A DNA stretch of 38,724 nt, taken from assembly GCA_002050375.1 (NCBI GenBank), contig MWYU01000740.1, forward strand, positions 1 to 38,724, written 5' to 3'. Below, one piece after another: positions 7,451 to 16,493 of the stretch (its first letter is position 1; each line of letters starts with the position of its first letter). Source of the DNA: Chitinophagales bacterium 62-2. Lineage in GTDB: Bacteria > Bacteroidota > Bacteroidia > Chitinophagales > Chitinophagaceae. The translations under genes and the position numbers were made by a program. Under the pieces are notes generated by a model that saw nothing but the letters and a program-made list of their open reading frames with translations, was not told the origin of the DNA and searched no databases.

Positions 7451-8011
7451 TTAAATTTTGTCCAAAGGTTTGCGTTTGTTTCTGCCTACCTGCCTGAAAT
7501 GGCTGGGCGTAAGTCCTGTTACCTTTTTAAATTGATTAGATAAGTGAGCAACACTACTATAACCTAATGTAAAAGCTATTTCACTTAAGTTTAATTCGTT
7601 ATAGATTATCAACTCTTTTATCTTTTCAATTTTTTGATTAATGATGTATTTTTCTATAGTAATTCCTTCTACTTCCGAAAACAGGCTGCTTAGGTACGAG
7701 TAATCTTTATGCAGTGTTTTAGAAAGTATGTCAGAGTAGTTACGATGGCTGTCTTCTTCGCCTTGGTGTACCTGTTTAATTATAATGTTTTTGATCTTTT
7801 CAATCAGCTGTTGTTTGCTATCATCTAATAGTTCAAAACCAAGCGCAGCTAAATTATCACCAAGCTTCTGAAGGTGGTCTTTAGATAATGTATAAACAGT
7901 CTCCACCTCACCCATGGTAATATTACTACTTTGAATATTCAGCTTTTCCAACTCCTGCTTTACTACCATAACACAGCGACTGCATACCATATTTTTAACG
8001 TAGAGGCGCAT
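7451..8011 (-). CDS. AraC-family regulator with N-terminal HMA-like metal-sensing domain
   Basis: This 186-residue protein has an HMA-like domain at residues 1-70 (MRLYVKNMVCSRCVMVVKQEL with C10-x-x-C13, later LGFELLDD) and an AraC helix-turn-helix pair at about 95-180 (LSEIAFTLGYSSVAHLSNQFKKVTGLTPSHFR). The architecture suggests that binding of a soft metal by the CxxC domain controls DNA binding, in contrast to sugar-binding AraC proteins. It is encoded upstream of the CECC propeller and the HMA chaperone on the same strand, which are its likely targets. Which metal it senses cannot be told from sequence. The start is well fixed, since the first HMA strand begins at residue 2. A -7 element ends only four bases before the ATG. 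Confidence 0.88.
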   Translation of the reverse strand: MRLYVKNMVCSRCVMVVKQELEKLNIQSSNITMGEVETVYTLSKDHLQKLGDNLAALGFELLDDSKQQLIEKIKNIIIKQVHQGEEDSHRNYSDILSKTLHKDYSYLSSLFSEVEGITIEKYIINQKIEKIKELIIYNELNLSEIAFTLGYSSVAHLSNQFKKVTGLTPSHFRQVGRNKRKPLDKI

Positions 8012-8015
8012 GATG

Positions 8016-8048
8016 CAAAATTAGTGTTGATAAAAACAGCAGTGCAAT
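8016..8048 (-). promoter_or_regulatory. Promoter of the HMA-AraC gene, placed for a leaderless transcript
   Basis: On the minus strand, ATTG (8045-8048) is followed after 21 bases by TAATTTTG (8016-8023), and the ATG of the AraC gene comes four bases later. With the usual distance from the -7 element to the start site, transcription would begin at or next to the start codon. Confidence 0.5.
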
Positions 8049-8091
8049 TTAAATTGAAATGCTGCATGTTTTTAAATTGGTAAAAAACGCT

Positions 8092-8129
8092 AAAAAAGAA
8101 AGAGGCCGTCTTTTAGGACCGCCTCTTTC
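8092..8129 (-). terminator. Rho-independent terminator of the degQ-like gene
   Basis: GAAAGAGGCCGTC (8098-8110) pairs with GACCGCCTCTTTC (8117-8129) with one C-C mismatch and a 6-base loop. On the minus strand the hairpin is followed by six T, right after the protease stop codon. Confidence 0.85.
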
Positions 8130-8151
8130 CCGATTAAAAATTTCTAAATTA

Positions 8152-9657
8152 TTAATCCTGTCCAAGGTTTAAAGGATAGCCGTAGCTTCCTTCATAACCA
8201 GGATATATTCCTTCCAGTTTTACTGTATTCCCTTTGTTTTTGTCCAGAGCAATTTTCAAGTCATCAATACTTTTAATTATAGTGCCATTCACACTCGTAA
8301 TAACAAATCCTTCCTGCATTTTTGTACGGCTTAACAAACCATCACTTCCAAGTTTCTTAACTATTACTCCGCCTGGAAGATCGTATTGTGTGGCTGTCTT
8401 TCTATCTATATTTTCAACTTGACCACCTAATTTTTCAATAAGCGATGCATTTTTTACAACGTTTAGATTACCAGCCCTGTTTTTAAGGGTTAGGGTAGCA
8501 GAATTTTCTTTACCATCTCTCACATAGGTAACAGCTACTTTGTCACCTGGTTTATAGCTGCTTATTACTCCAACCATTTCAGGGCCTGAGTTTATTGTTA
8601 CCCCGTTTATTTTTGTAACAAAATCTCCTTTTTTTATTCCTGCGGCAGAAGCTGCACCACCGGCAAGTACATCACTTACAAACACACCATCACCATCTTT
8701 TACCCCTAATTCTTTTTTCTGTTCTTCAGAGTAATTATCAGCATAACTAATTCCCAGATAAGCTCTTTGTACCGTACCGAATTTAATCAGGTCGTTAACT
8801 GCTTTCTTTACAATATTTACAGGAACAGCGTAAGAGTAACCGGCATAGCTTCCTGTAGGAGAAGCGATAGCAGAGTTAACACCAATCAACTGACCATCGG
8901 TATTTATAAGTGCACCACCACTATTACCAGGGTTAACGGCAGCATCAGTTTGTAAAAAGCTTTCAATAGGGCTTTCGCTCTGCCTGCGATTTATACCTAT
9001 GGATCTTGCTTTAGCACTAATAATACCTGCGGTAACAGTTACATCTAATGTTAGCGGATAACCTACGGCAAGCACCCATTGGCCCAACTTTACATCGTCG
9101 CTGTTACCATAAACAAGGTACGGGAAGTTTTTACCATCAATTTTCAGCACTGCAATGTCGGTACTTGGATCGGCACCAACTAAAGTAGCTTTATAAGAGC
9201 GTCTGTTTGTAAGGGTAATATTTATTTCATCGGCTCCATCTATTACGTGATTATTCGTTACGATATAGCCATCGTTGCTTATGAAAACGCCACTACCGCT
9301 TGCCCTTTGTTCAGGTATAGTTCCTGATTGCGGGCTTCCAAATAAATCACCAAAACCATCGCCGAAAAGATCGGAAAACGGATTGCGGCCACGAGGCAAA
9401 TTATTAGTAGCCTGGCGGGCTTTAGTTCTTGTTTTAATATGGACAATAGCGGGAGTGGCCGTTGTAGAAGCGGCAGTAAAATCTACAGCGCCTGCTGCTT
9501 TTTCACCATCAAAAACACCTGCATAGTTAACAGGCAATTTGCCCTGTTGTTGCATGCCTGCTAATTGAGCAGACTCCCATTTATTATATCCCCAAACACT
9601 TAAAATGGCGGTAGCAGAACTTATGAATACTACCAGTAGAATGTTTTTGAGTTTCAT
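8152..9657 (-). CDS. Do-family periplasmic serine protease (DegQ/HtrA-like)
   Basis: This 501-residue protein has a single N-terminal membrane anchor or signal (residues 5-22), a low-complexity linker with NPFSDLFGDGFGDLFG (about 92-107), a trypsin-like domain with H137 (TNNHVID), D167 (STDIAVLKID) and S246 (NPGNSGGAL), and two PDZ domains (about 290-390 and 400-495). Such proteases degrade or refold damaged proteins in the periplasm. Triad spacing and the GNSGG motif are intact, so it should be active. Length matches the two-PDZ DegP/DegQ class rather than DegS. It is monocistronic with its own terminator; a sigma-E-like control cannot be judged from the upstream sequence. Confidence 0.93.
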   Translation of the reverse strand: MKLKNILLVVFISSATAILSVWGYNKWESAQLAGMQQQGKLPVNYAGVFDGEKAAGAVDFTAASTTATPAIVHIKTRTKARQATNNLPRGRNPFSDLFGDGFGDLFGSPQSGTIPEQRASGSGVFISNDGYIVTNNHVIDGADEINITLTNRRSYKATLVGADPSTDIAVLKIDGKNFPYLVYGNSDDVKLGQWVLAVGYPLTLDVTVTAGIISAKARSIGINRRQSESPIESFLQTDAAVNPGNSGGALINTDGQLIGVNSAIASPTGSYAGYSYAVPVNIVKKAVNDLIKFGTVQRAYLGISYADNYSEEQKKELGVKDGDGVFVSDVLAGGAASAAGIKKGDFVTKINGVTINSGPEMVGVISSYKPGDKVAVTYVRDGKENSATLTLKNRAGNLNVVKNASLIEKLGGQVENIDRKTATQYDLPGGVIVKKLGSDGLLSRTKMQEGFVITSVNGTIIKSIDDLKIALDKNKGNTVKLEGIYPGYEGSYGYPLNLGQD

Positions 9658-9913
9658 CGTAAATTTTTGTTTAATTCGTTTTATTAATATAAGTAGTCAA
9701 AATATATGCCTGTTAAAAGCAAATAAACAAATCAATTTAAGGATAAATAATTATAACCTTCCATTTAACAAATAATTGACGAAGGTTGTCGTAGATAATA
9801 TAAAAAGTCAGTCCATATAATTTATCAAAACATAAATGTCATTCGGTGCTATTTCTTATTGAATAAATGTCATGTTTTCAAATTTGTTAAGAGGGTGTAT
9901 AACAACTTAAAAT

Positions 9914-10909
9914 TTAGATTGACAATAAAAATTTCATCGTATCTATCCCATCAGCATAATCAGTAAGTGTTGGTTTTTGAGCTTGCCCGAAAGGAGTTGC
10001 GTTACGGCCGATAACACATTGTATATCCTTGTTACTCCTTAGCGGCTCGAGTTCATCTGCGTTGTTATAATACTCATAATTAACCTGGCTAACGGCAGTA
10101 AACAAAGAAGTGTTTTTTGATAGAATAATTGTTTCGTTGGCCATGTAGAACTTATTACCCATCATCAATAAAGCTAACTGGTAATCGTAGTTGTTTTTGT
10201 ATTTATGAAAGTCAGCATAATGTTCATATTTTTTTAAAGCATGCAGCAAGGCTTCAAAGTTATAATCTTCGGGTACATATAACTTAGTTACATTTCTGCA
10301 GCCTAAGCCAAAATAGCTTTGTATATCATCAGCTAATTTCTCAAGGTCTTCTTTGGTTTCTGTTCCCTCCAAAACAGCAACACTCGTGCGGTTGCGACGT
10401 ATAATGTTTGGATACTTACCAAAATAATAATCAAAATAGCGGCTTGAATTATTGCTGCCTGTTGCAATAAATGCATCGCAGCCTTTCAGGTTTTCATCGA
10501 TAGAGATATAACCACGTAGCTGGGGATCAAACTCTAACATTTTTAAAACTAAGTGCTTTATAAGAATATTATCCTTTGACGATAATTTAATTCTTTGATA
10601 ATGACCTGCAATAAAAATACAAAGCATATCATGAAAGCCAACCATCGGAATATTTCCTGCCATTACCAATCCAACTGTTACCCCATTTTTATTTTCTTCC
10701 GGTACTTCATAGTGTGTAATCCAATCATGTAATTTCTGTAGTTGTAAGAATTGGTTGTAAATATTCTCTGAAGCCATTTCAATAAATTCGGGTACAAACC
10801 AGGGGTTGGCGTGGTTAGCCAGTACCTTAACCGATTGCCAGTCGTGGCCATTATTTTGCATATATTTCCCCAGCGTAATTAATACGTTAATTCGTTCTTG
10901 TAAAGTCAT
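9914..10909 (-). CDS. Acyl-CoA reductase (LuxC-like)
   Basis: This 331-residue protein resembles the LuxC/acyl-CoA reductase family, NADPH-dependent enzymes related to aldehyde dehydrogenases that reduce an acyl-CoA to the aldehyde. Visible are the segment VGLVMAGNIPMVGFHD near the cofactor site, FIATGSNNSSRYF, the stretch RRNRTSVAVLEGTE, and YFGLGCRNVTKL, where the Cys is the expected nucleophile. It is shorter than bacterial LuxC (about 480 residues), but this compact form is widespread in Bacteroidota. It is divergently arranged with a 4Fe-4S ferredoxin gene 63 bases away, a pairing seen in related genomes from memory; a shared function in lipid or quinone-linked redox chemistry is only inferred. 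Physiological substrate unknown. Confidence 0.82.
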   Translation of the reverse strand: MTLQERINVLITLGKYMQNNGHDWQSVKVLANHANPWFVPEFIEMASENIYNQFLQLQKLHDWITHYEVPEENKNGVTVGLVMAGNIPMVGFHDMLCIFIAGHYQRIKLSSKDNILIKHLVLKMLEFDPQLRGYISIDENLKGCDAFIATGSNNSSRYFDYYFGKYPNIIRRNRTSVAVLEGTETKEDLEKLADDIQSYFGLGCRNVTKLYVPEDYNFEALLHALKKYEHYADFHKYKNNYDYQLALLMMGNKFYMANETIILSKNTSLFTAVSQVNYEYYNNADELEPLRSNKDIQCVIGRNATPFGQAQKPTLTDYADGIDTMKFLLSI

Positions 10910-10928
10910 TGTCCAAGCCTTATTTTTG
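10898..10928 (+). promoter_or_regulatory. Probable promoter of the ferredoxin gene
   Basis: TTG at 10898-10900, 20 bases, then TATTTTTG at 10921-10928, a full -7 match. It overlaps the first codons of the divergent acyl-CoA reductase gene and gives a leader of about 37 bases. Confidence 0.5.
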
Positions 10929-10972
10929 CTTGCGAAATTAAATGTAATAAAACTATATAAACCGATACAAAT

Positions 10973-11320
10973 ATGGCTATTAAGATAACAGATGAATGTA
11001 TAAACTGTGGCGCCTGCGAACCTGAATGCCCTAATAATGCTATTTATGAAGGAGGTGTTGAGTGGGCTATGAGCGATGGAACTACAGTGAAAGGAACCTA
11101 TACTTTACTGGATGGAACTGTCGTAACCTCCGACCAGCGGTTGTCGCCGGTAGCAGTAGACATTTATTATATTACGCCGAATAAGTGCACCGAATGCCAG
11201 GGCTTTCATGAAGAACCTCAGTGCGCATCTGTTTGTCCCGTAGATTGCTGCGTGCCAGATGAGATGTATGTTGAAACTGTAGAGGAGTTATTGGAGAAGA
11301 AAGAAAAGATGCACCTGTAG
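10973..11320 (+). CDS. 4Fe-4S dicluster ferredoxin
   Basis: This 115-residue electron carrier has the cysteine set C9, C12, C15, C19 ([12 protein letters not shown]) and a second set with C72, C75, C84, C88 and C92/93 ([22 protein letters not shown]). The wide spacing C-x2-C-x8-C-x3-C in the second set is typical of Fdx-type ferredoxins with a loop insertion, and the roughly 50-residue central insert is a Bacteroidota form. It would carry low-potential electrons between oxidoreductases in the cytoplasm. A terminator lies about 110 bases downstream. Divergent from the acyl-CoA reductase. Confidence 0.93.
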   Translation: MAIKITDECINCGACEPECPNNAIYEGGVEWAMSDGTTVKGTYTLLDGTVVTSDQRLSPVAVDIYYITPNKCTECQGFHEEPQCASVCPVDCCVPDEMYVETVEELLEKKEKMHL

Positions 11321-11433
11321 TGCAGGACTGCGGGAAAAGTTATAAGCGAAAAGCTTGAAACTTACCTCGAGAGTACCTTATATAGATACTCGTTTATAGT
11401 AACAATTACGTTACAATTTTGTAATTCCTGAGT

Positions 11434-11459
11434 GGTGAAGGTAAATCTTCACCTTTTTT
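11434..11459 (+). terminator. Rho-independent terminator downstream of the ferredoxin gene
   Basis: GGTGAAG pairs with CTTCACC across a 6-base loop, followed by six T. Confidence 0.85.
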
Positions 11460-12198
11460 AGTGCTTATCTATGTTAAAGGCTAAGAGGAGCAAGTCGGTG
11501 GTATGAAGTACTGTAGATAGTGTTAGCAAAGAGTAAGGGAGTGTACTACAAGGCGGATGTGTTCAATGAACTGTTTGGAGAGGGAAGCCACGGCAATGTT
11601 TAAGTAAACAAACAAAAACTACTCAGTTGAAGCAGGGAATGATTAAAGGGGGAGGTTACCAGGATGTTCATACTTTAATTTTTTTGCAATAAGCCTGGGA
11701 CTAACTAAAATGGCGCGCATGTTTGTTTGGGAGCTTTGGAACCTGCCTTTAAAATAAATATTACTATTTCTGTTTTATCTCACATACCATTTAAAAGTTT
11801 TAAAGTAGGGTATAGAGGGGCAGCAAAATCTGTATCTCGAAATACTGCTCATATTAATGTAGACGATGGGGCAGGGGTGACTATTTAATTGCAGGATTAA
11901 TATTCGGATTATTCAAAATCTACTTCTTAGGAATATAATTAATTATGCTACCACGGCTGCACTTAATATTCTATAAACCTTCCCCTTCCTTCAAATCTTT
12001 TTTCAGTTCTATTAACATTCTGATATTTCTGTTCCCACATAATTTATAGCAGCATCTTTTTTAGATTTCAAGAGTGCACTATGCTGCTATGAAAAAAGCC
12101 TTTCAACCCGACGTGCAACGGCTGCCCAATTAGCATAACAAATGTTGGTAACAAAAAAAATCCTTCCAGCAACCAACCTCATTTGCTTTATTTGCAGT
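11460..12198. other. Gene-free stretch of about 740 bases with possible decayed gene remains
   Basis: No open frame longer than about 30 codons is convincing. The first 220 bases (11476-11690) are strikingly purine-rich on the plus strand. Within them, one frame ends in YYKADVFNELFGEGSHGNV before a stop, which looks coding-like but is preceded by stops in every direction I can extend. On the minus strand near 11975-12047 a 25-codon frame begins MWEQKYQNVNRTEKRF; I do not recognise it. The region could hold a decayed gene, a small RNA or a remnant of a mobile element. No terminal inverted repeats or transposase motifs are visible. Confidence 0.5.
12046..12090. repeat. Inverted repeat in the spacer before the helicase gene
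   Basis: ATAGCAGCAT (12046-12055) and ATGCTGCTAT (12081-12090) are perfect inverted copies with a 25-base loop. There is no T run on the side expected for a terminator of a neighbouring gene. Purpose unknown. Confidence 0.6.
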
Positions 12199-14436
12199 AT
12201 GCTTTTCGATCCGTCAAATTCTATTTTTCAAAAGGCGGTTGCGTTTGTTAATCAAACCGGCAGGCACCTGTTTCTTACAGGTAAGGCGGGTACGGGTAAG
12301 ACCACTTTTCTGAAATATATTAAAGAACACAGTGCCAAGAAAATGGCGGTGGTGGCACCTACCGGTGTGGCTGCTATTAACGCAGGCGGTGTAACAATTC
12401 ATTCATTTTTTCAGTTACCGCTCGGGTCGTTCATTCCTTCGCAAAACAATAACTGGCAAACCTACGATGGCAGCATTAACAACATTCACAGCCTGTTAAA
12501 AAATATGCGTATGACTAATGCACGGCGTAATCTGCTTCGTGAATTAGACTTGCTCGTTATCGATGAGGTTTCGATGGTGCGTGCCGATGTGCTCGACATG
12601 ATTGATGTGGTGTTGCGACATTTTCGCCGCCAACCACTGATGCCTTTTGGTGGCGTGCAAATGCTGTATATAGGCGATCTTTTTCAACTGCCGCCTGTAA
12701 TAAAAAACAATGAGTGGGAGGTGTTGCGGCAGTATTATAAAAGTCCATTCTTTTTTGATGCCCACGCATTGCAACATGCAACCCCTGTGTTTATAGAGCT
12801 AAAGAAAATCTACAGGCAAACGGATGATACTTTTATAAATATTCTAAATAACATCAGAAATAATTGCTGCACCGAAAACGATCTGCATCAATTGCACCGG
12901 CACTATAAACCCGGCTACAAACCCACCATAGAAGAAAACTATATAACCCTTACGTCGCATAATGTAAAGGCAGATACTAACAATGAAACCGAGTTGAGTA
13001 AGCTGCACTCGAAGCTGCATATTTATGAGGCGGCTATTACAGGAGAGTTTTATGAAAATATGTACCCGGTCGAAAAAAATATTTCACTTAAGGAGGGTGC
13101 ACAAATCATGTTTATAAAAAATGATAAAGGCGAAGTGAGAAGATATTATAATGGCAAGATCGGCACCATCAGGAAGATTGACAGCGAAAAAATTCTTGTA
13201 TCGTTCCCCAACGAGAACGCAGAGCTTGAACTGGAAACGGAAATATGGAAGAACTTGCGGTATAATTACAACAAAGAAAGTGATAACATTGAAGAAGAGG
13301 AACTGGGAACGTTTAGACAATATCCTATTCGCCTCGCCTGGGCAATTACCATCCATAAAAGCCAGGGACTAACCTTTGACAAAGCTATTATAGATGCAGG
13401 CCATTCGTTTGCGCCGGGGCAGGTATATGTAGCGCTCAGCAGGCTAACTACTATAGAAGGTCTTATACTATACAGCCGCATTCAACCTTCTTGCATTAGC
13501 ACAGATTCGAGGGTTTTGGAATTTGTAAAAAACGAAATGCAGGAAGATGCGTTGCAGCAAGTGCTGGAGCAGGAGCAAAAGATATACGTTCGTCAAATGT
13601 TGCGGGAGGGCTTCAACTGGAATAAGGTGGCGGAAGCAATCAATGTTCATTACGATAGTTATGAGCACCGTCAGATTCCAGATAAAAATAAATGCATTGA
13701 ATGGGCAAAGCAGTTACTGGATGCAGTAACTGGTCAACAATCAATAGCTAATTTATTTACAAAGAAATTAGAATGGTTGTTTGCTGATTGCGAAGCAGAT
13801 GGCTACAACAAATTGCTTGAAAGAACGGAAGCGGCTTCCGAATATTTTATTAAAGAAATTGAGGAGCAACTTTTTAAGCCTTTGAAGAAACATGTTGATG
13901 AAGTGAAGAATAAATCGAAGATGAAAAAGTATGTAAAGGAATTGGAAGGTTTGAAATTATTGATTGAACGAAAGAAGCAGCAAGTGCAGGAAGCATTGCA
14001 GCTTGCTACCGCATTGCATCAATCCATAAACATAGATGAGCTATTGCAATTAGTGGAAGCGCAGCAAAAGCCAAAGGCATTGCAAGTATCCGAGAGCCGG
14101 GCTGACTTACAAAAAAGAGAGAAGATGGCGAAAGGCGATACACAAAAGATAAGCCTGCAAATGTTTAAAGAAGGAAAGGCAGTTAGTGAAATTGCTGCGA
14201 TACGTAATCTGGCAACGGCCACGATTGAAGGACATCTTGCCACATTCATTACTTCGGGTTTAGTAGATGTACTGGAGCTTGTATCGAAAGAAAAGTTAGA
14301 GGCAATTGAAAAGATGATTGGTGAAAATCCTGAAAGCCTTTCTTCGGAAATAAGAGAAAAATCGGGCAGCGAATTTTCGTATGGCGAGATAAGAGCGGTG
14401 ATGAAATGGAGGGAATGGAAGAGCTTTAAAAGCTGA
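12199..14436 (+). CDS. Pif1/RecD2-like ATP-dependent DNA helicase with C-terminal HTH module
   Basis: This 745-residue superfamily 1B helicase has Walker A GKAGTGKT at residues 28-35, a PTGVAAINAGG motif Ia, Walker B VIDEVSM (D122, E123), QLPPV motif III, and the late SF1 motif AITIHKSQGLTFDKAIID with VYVALSRLTT. After the motor (about residue 445) there is a long helical region, then an HTH-like segment (about 650-700: KISLQMFKEGKAVSEIAAIRNLATATIEGHLATFI written here in parts as KISLQMFKEGKAVSEIAAI and then RNLATATIEGHLATFI), as found in HTH_40 domains of RecQ- and Pif1-like proteins. It likely unwinds DNA structures in replication or repair. An in-frame ATG at 12142 would add 19 hydrophobic residues unlike the family start, so MLFDPSNSIFQKAV is preferred. 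Confidence 0.88.
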   Translation: MLFDPSNSIFQKAVAFVNQTGRHLFLTGKAGTGKTTFLKYIKEHSAKKMAVVAPTGVAAINAGGVTIHSFFQLPLGSFIPSQNNNWQTYDGSINNIHSLLKNMRMTNARRNLLRELDLLVIDEVSMVRADVLDMIDVVLRHFRRQPLMPFGGVQMLYIGDLFQLPPVIKNNEWEVLRQYYKSPFFFDAHALQHATPVFIELKKIYRQTDDTFINILNNIRNNCCTENDLHQLHRHYKPGYKPTIEENYITLTSHNVKADTNNETELSKLHSKLHIYEAAITGEFYENMYPVEKNISLKEGAQIMFIKNDKGEVRRYYNGKIGTIRKIDSEKILVSFPNENAELELETEIWKNLRYNYNKESDNIEEEELGTFRQYPIRLAWAITIHKSQGLTFDKAIIDAGHSFAPGQVYVALSRLTTIEGLILYSRIQPSCISTDSRVLEFVKNEMQEDALQQVLEQEQKIYVRQMLREGFNWNKVAEAINVHYDSYEHRQIPDKNKCIEWAKQLLDAVTGQQSIANLFTKKLEWLFADCEADGYNKLLERTEAASEYFIKEIEEQLFKPLKKHVDEVKNKSKMKKYVKELEGLKLLIERKKQQVQEALQLATALHQSINIDELLQLVEAQQKPKALQVSESRADLQKREKMAKGDTQKISLQMFKEGKAVSEIAAIRNLATATIEGHLATFITSGLVDVLELVSKEKLEAIEKMIGENPESLSSEIREKSGSEFSYGEIRAVMKWREWKSFKS

Positions 14437-14614
14437 GATATTATGAAGAGCTTGGGTATATTGTTTCAATTGATAACTTTTTGCCTTTGGCCGTCAAAAG
14501 TCCTGTTAGCGATGAGCGTCAACACCGGCAACAAAAACTGAAATATCATGAGGAGCTTTTAAGCCACTTGCGAAAAATAAATTCCTGCGTCTCTTTTAAG
14601 TTACCGAAAACATG

Positions 14615-14659
14615 TATGTTCTGTGTCATGTTGAGCTTGTCGAAGCCTTGATGAACATA
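14615..14659. repeat. Intergenic repeat-like block
   Basis: TATGTTC (14615-14621) and GAACATA (14653-14659) are inverted arms around a block containing GTCATGTTGAGCTTGTCGAA. Only one copy is in this window, so repeat status rests on memory of similar sequences in other genomes. Confidence 0.4.
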
Positions 14660-14720
14660 GTGCATATGCTGAACAACCCTTATCAATTCAACGCGACTAC
14701 CACTCCTTGTTATTTACTTA

Positions 14721-14738
14721 AGGTTTAAGCTTAAACCT
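14721..14738. repeat. Perfect palindrome between convergent genes
   Basis: AGGTTTAAGCTTAAACCT is self-complementary over 18 bases and stands 26 bases from the uxaB stop codon. Its half-unit AGGTTTAAG also forms the tandem arms of the larger inverted repeat between uxaB and yhcH. It could be a minimal form of that element or a terminator-like hairpin without a loop. Confidence 0.6.
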
Positions 14739-14763
14739 AAGGAACTGTTGTGTATCGCACCTC

Positions 14764-16209
14764 TTATATCATCTCAATCGCCTTCTGCACACCATGCCTT
14801 TCAATATTGATCAAATGCTTTGTAACTGCTTCATTCAAACCTTCTACCTCGTTTAAATCTCTCTTCCAGTTCTTTTGATAGCCTAATACTTCTGTTACTA
14901 CATTTTTTACAGCAGCATCGCTTCCATCACTTTTCGACCATGCATTTTTTAAAAGTTCCAATGCGGCTGCATCATCATTCAATGCTATGTCTTCGTTACC
15001 ACGTTTGCCTTTATAAAATGCTATAGTTGCAGCAAGTGAAAAAGCAAGCCTTTGCGGAACAGTTCCCTTTCTCTTTACATATTCAAGTATGGAAGGCAAC
15101 ACCCGGGTTTCAAATTTAGACCAGCTATTTAGTGCAATACTCATCAACTGGTGCTTTATGTAAGGATTGCGGAAACGGTCGATTACTTCATTTGAAAATT
15201 GTTCCAGTTCTTCTTTTGGCAGATCAAGTGTCGGTACAATTTCTTCGAAAACCTCATCTCTTAAAAACTTGCCAACCACAGGATGTTCAACAGATTCTCT
15301 TACAGTATCGATACCATATAAGTATGCTACAGGAACTAGTGCCGTATGCGCTCCATTTAAGATTCTAACTTTTCGTGTACGGTATTGTGTCAGGTCTTTT
15401 ACATACTTAACATCTAAACCTATTGAAGGAAATGGCAATTCTTCTTTTAGTTCTTCGGAGGCTTCAATTACCCAAAGATGAAAATGCTCACCTTCTACAA
15501 CCTGCTTGTCTTCATAACCTAATTCTTCTGTTATTTCTGCAATACGCTCTTTGGGATAACCGGGAACGATACGGTCAACCAATGTATTACTGAAAGTGCA
15601 TGCTGTGTTTAACCATTTTATAAAGCCTTCATCAAGATTCCATTTTTCAGCTAACTGAAGAATAATTCTTTTAAGATTGTCACCGTTCTTATCAATCAGC
15701 TCGCAAGGAATAACATGTACGCCTTTTGAAGCATCCCCATTAAAAGTCTTGTACCTGTGGTGTAACCATACAGCAAGCTTGGCAGGAAATGAATTCGGAG
15801 GAGTATCAGTGGGCTTGTCATTTTCCTCAAATGCAATTCCGGCTTCTGTTGTATTGGAAACTACATAACGCATATCATGGCCCTCAGCAGTTTGCAGATA
15901 AGTATGGAAATCCTTGTAAGGATTAATGCCGCGGCTTATAACGTCTATCGTTTCGTGTGTGCTTTCAGGCTTGCCATTTTTAAGTCCGCTAAGGTAAAGT
16001 GTGTAAAGTCCATCCTGTTCGTTCAGCATGTTCACCATACCCTTATCAATCGGTTGAACAACCACGACAGAACCATTAAAACTTGCTTTTTTATTAAGCT
16101 CGTAAAACATCCAGTCAACAAATGCACGAAGGAAGTTACCTTCTCCAAATTGTAAAACTTTTTCAGGGTACCTTTTAGCGCTTGTAAATGTGCTTCTGCT
16201 TAACTGCAT
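14764..16209 (-). CDS. uxaB: Tagaturonate reductase (altronate oxidoreductase)
   Basis: This 481-residue NAD-dependent polyol/mannitol dehydrogenase family enzyme reduces D-tagaturonate to D-altronate in galacturonate breakdown. The N-terminal Rossmann segment is [20 protein letters not shown], followed by [10 protein letters not shown], the family block [15 protein letters not shown], and in the C-terminal domain [20 protein letters not shown] with the Lys/Asn/His active-site pattern. Length agrees with E. coli UxaB (483). It is the last of three minus-strand genes with yhcH and kdgK, facing away from eda and the transporter. Altronate dehydratase (uxaA) and uronate isomerase (uxaC) are not in the window. 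Mannonate oxidoreductase (UxuB) is a relative, but it lacks this start and match. Confidence 0.9.
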   Translation of the reverse strand: MQLSRSTFTSAKRYPEKVLQFGEGNFLRAFVDWMFYELNKKASFNGSVVVVQPIDKGMVNMLNEQDGLYTLYLSGLKNGKPESTHETIDVISRGINPYKDFHTYLQTAEGHDMRYVVSNTTEAGIAFEENDKPTDTPPNSFPAKLAVWLHHRYKTFNGDASKGVHVIPCELIDKNGDNLKRIILQLAEKWNLDEGFIKWLNTACTFSNTLVDRIVPGYPKERIAEITEELGYEDKQVVEGEHFHLWVIEASEELKEELPFPSIGLDVKYVKDLTQYRTRKVRILNGAHTALVPVAYLYGIDTVRESVEHPVVGKFLRDEVFEEIVPTLDLPKEELEQFSNEVIDRFRNPYIKHQLMSIALNSWSKFETRVLPSILEYVKRKGTVPQRLAFSLAATIAFYKGKRGNEDIALNDDAAALELLKNAWSKSDGSDAAVKNVVTEVLGYQKNWKRDLNEVEGLNEAVTKHLINIERHGVQKAIEMI

Positions 16210-16224
16210 AAATCTTTTGTTTAA

Positions 16225-16493
16225 ATGTTTGTTAGGAGTAGGGGTAGGTTTTGAGGTGTAAGGTTCGAGAGGCTTGAAAGTTAAGGTTCAAGAGGAGTAG
16301 AGTGTGAGGTTTAAGAGGCTTACAGTGTAAGGGCCTTTTACCACATAACGTGTTTGCATAGTAAAAGTTTCTTTTAGGAAGGCACTACAAATTCTACTAT
16401 ACCCGATACAAGCTTTCGGTCTTATGCCTATGCTTTACGCTTTAGGCTTTAAGCGTTCTGCCTGCACTTTCCGCCTTAAACCTCAAACCTGTT
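16225..16493. repeat. Large imperfect inverted repeat made of degenerate AGGTTTRAG units
   Basis: The left part (about 16225-16335) carries loosely repeated plus-strand blocks such as AGGTTTTGAGGTGTAAGG, AAGGTTCAAGAGG and GAGGTTTAAGAGGCTT. The right part (about 16420-16493) carries the complement, for example CCGCCTTAAACCTCAAACCT. The two arms flank about 90 unrelated bases. It fills the 284-base gap between yhcH and uxaB. Confidence 0.65.

Larger units (their letters stand above)
14437..14763. other. Gene-free spacer with two repeat-like elements
   Basis: This stretch holds no credible gene. It contains a block at 14615-14659 flanked by TATGTTC/GAACATA inverted arms, whose middle reads TGTCATGTTGAGCTTGTCGA, a sequence I recall as a common intergenic repeat in Bacteroidota (not checked). 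It also contains a perfect 18-base palindrome at 14721-14738. The spacer lies between convergent genes (helicase and uxaB). Confidence 0.6.

Noticed and set aside
12142-12198. Upstream ATG of the helicase adding 19 residues
   Set aside because: The added residues are hydrophobic and unlike the family; MLFDPSN at 12199 aligns with the usual start.
11460-12198. An insertion sequence or group II intron remnant
   Set aside because: No transposase motif, target duplication, terminal inverted repeats or intron domain V could be found.
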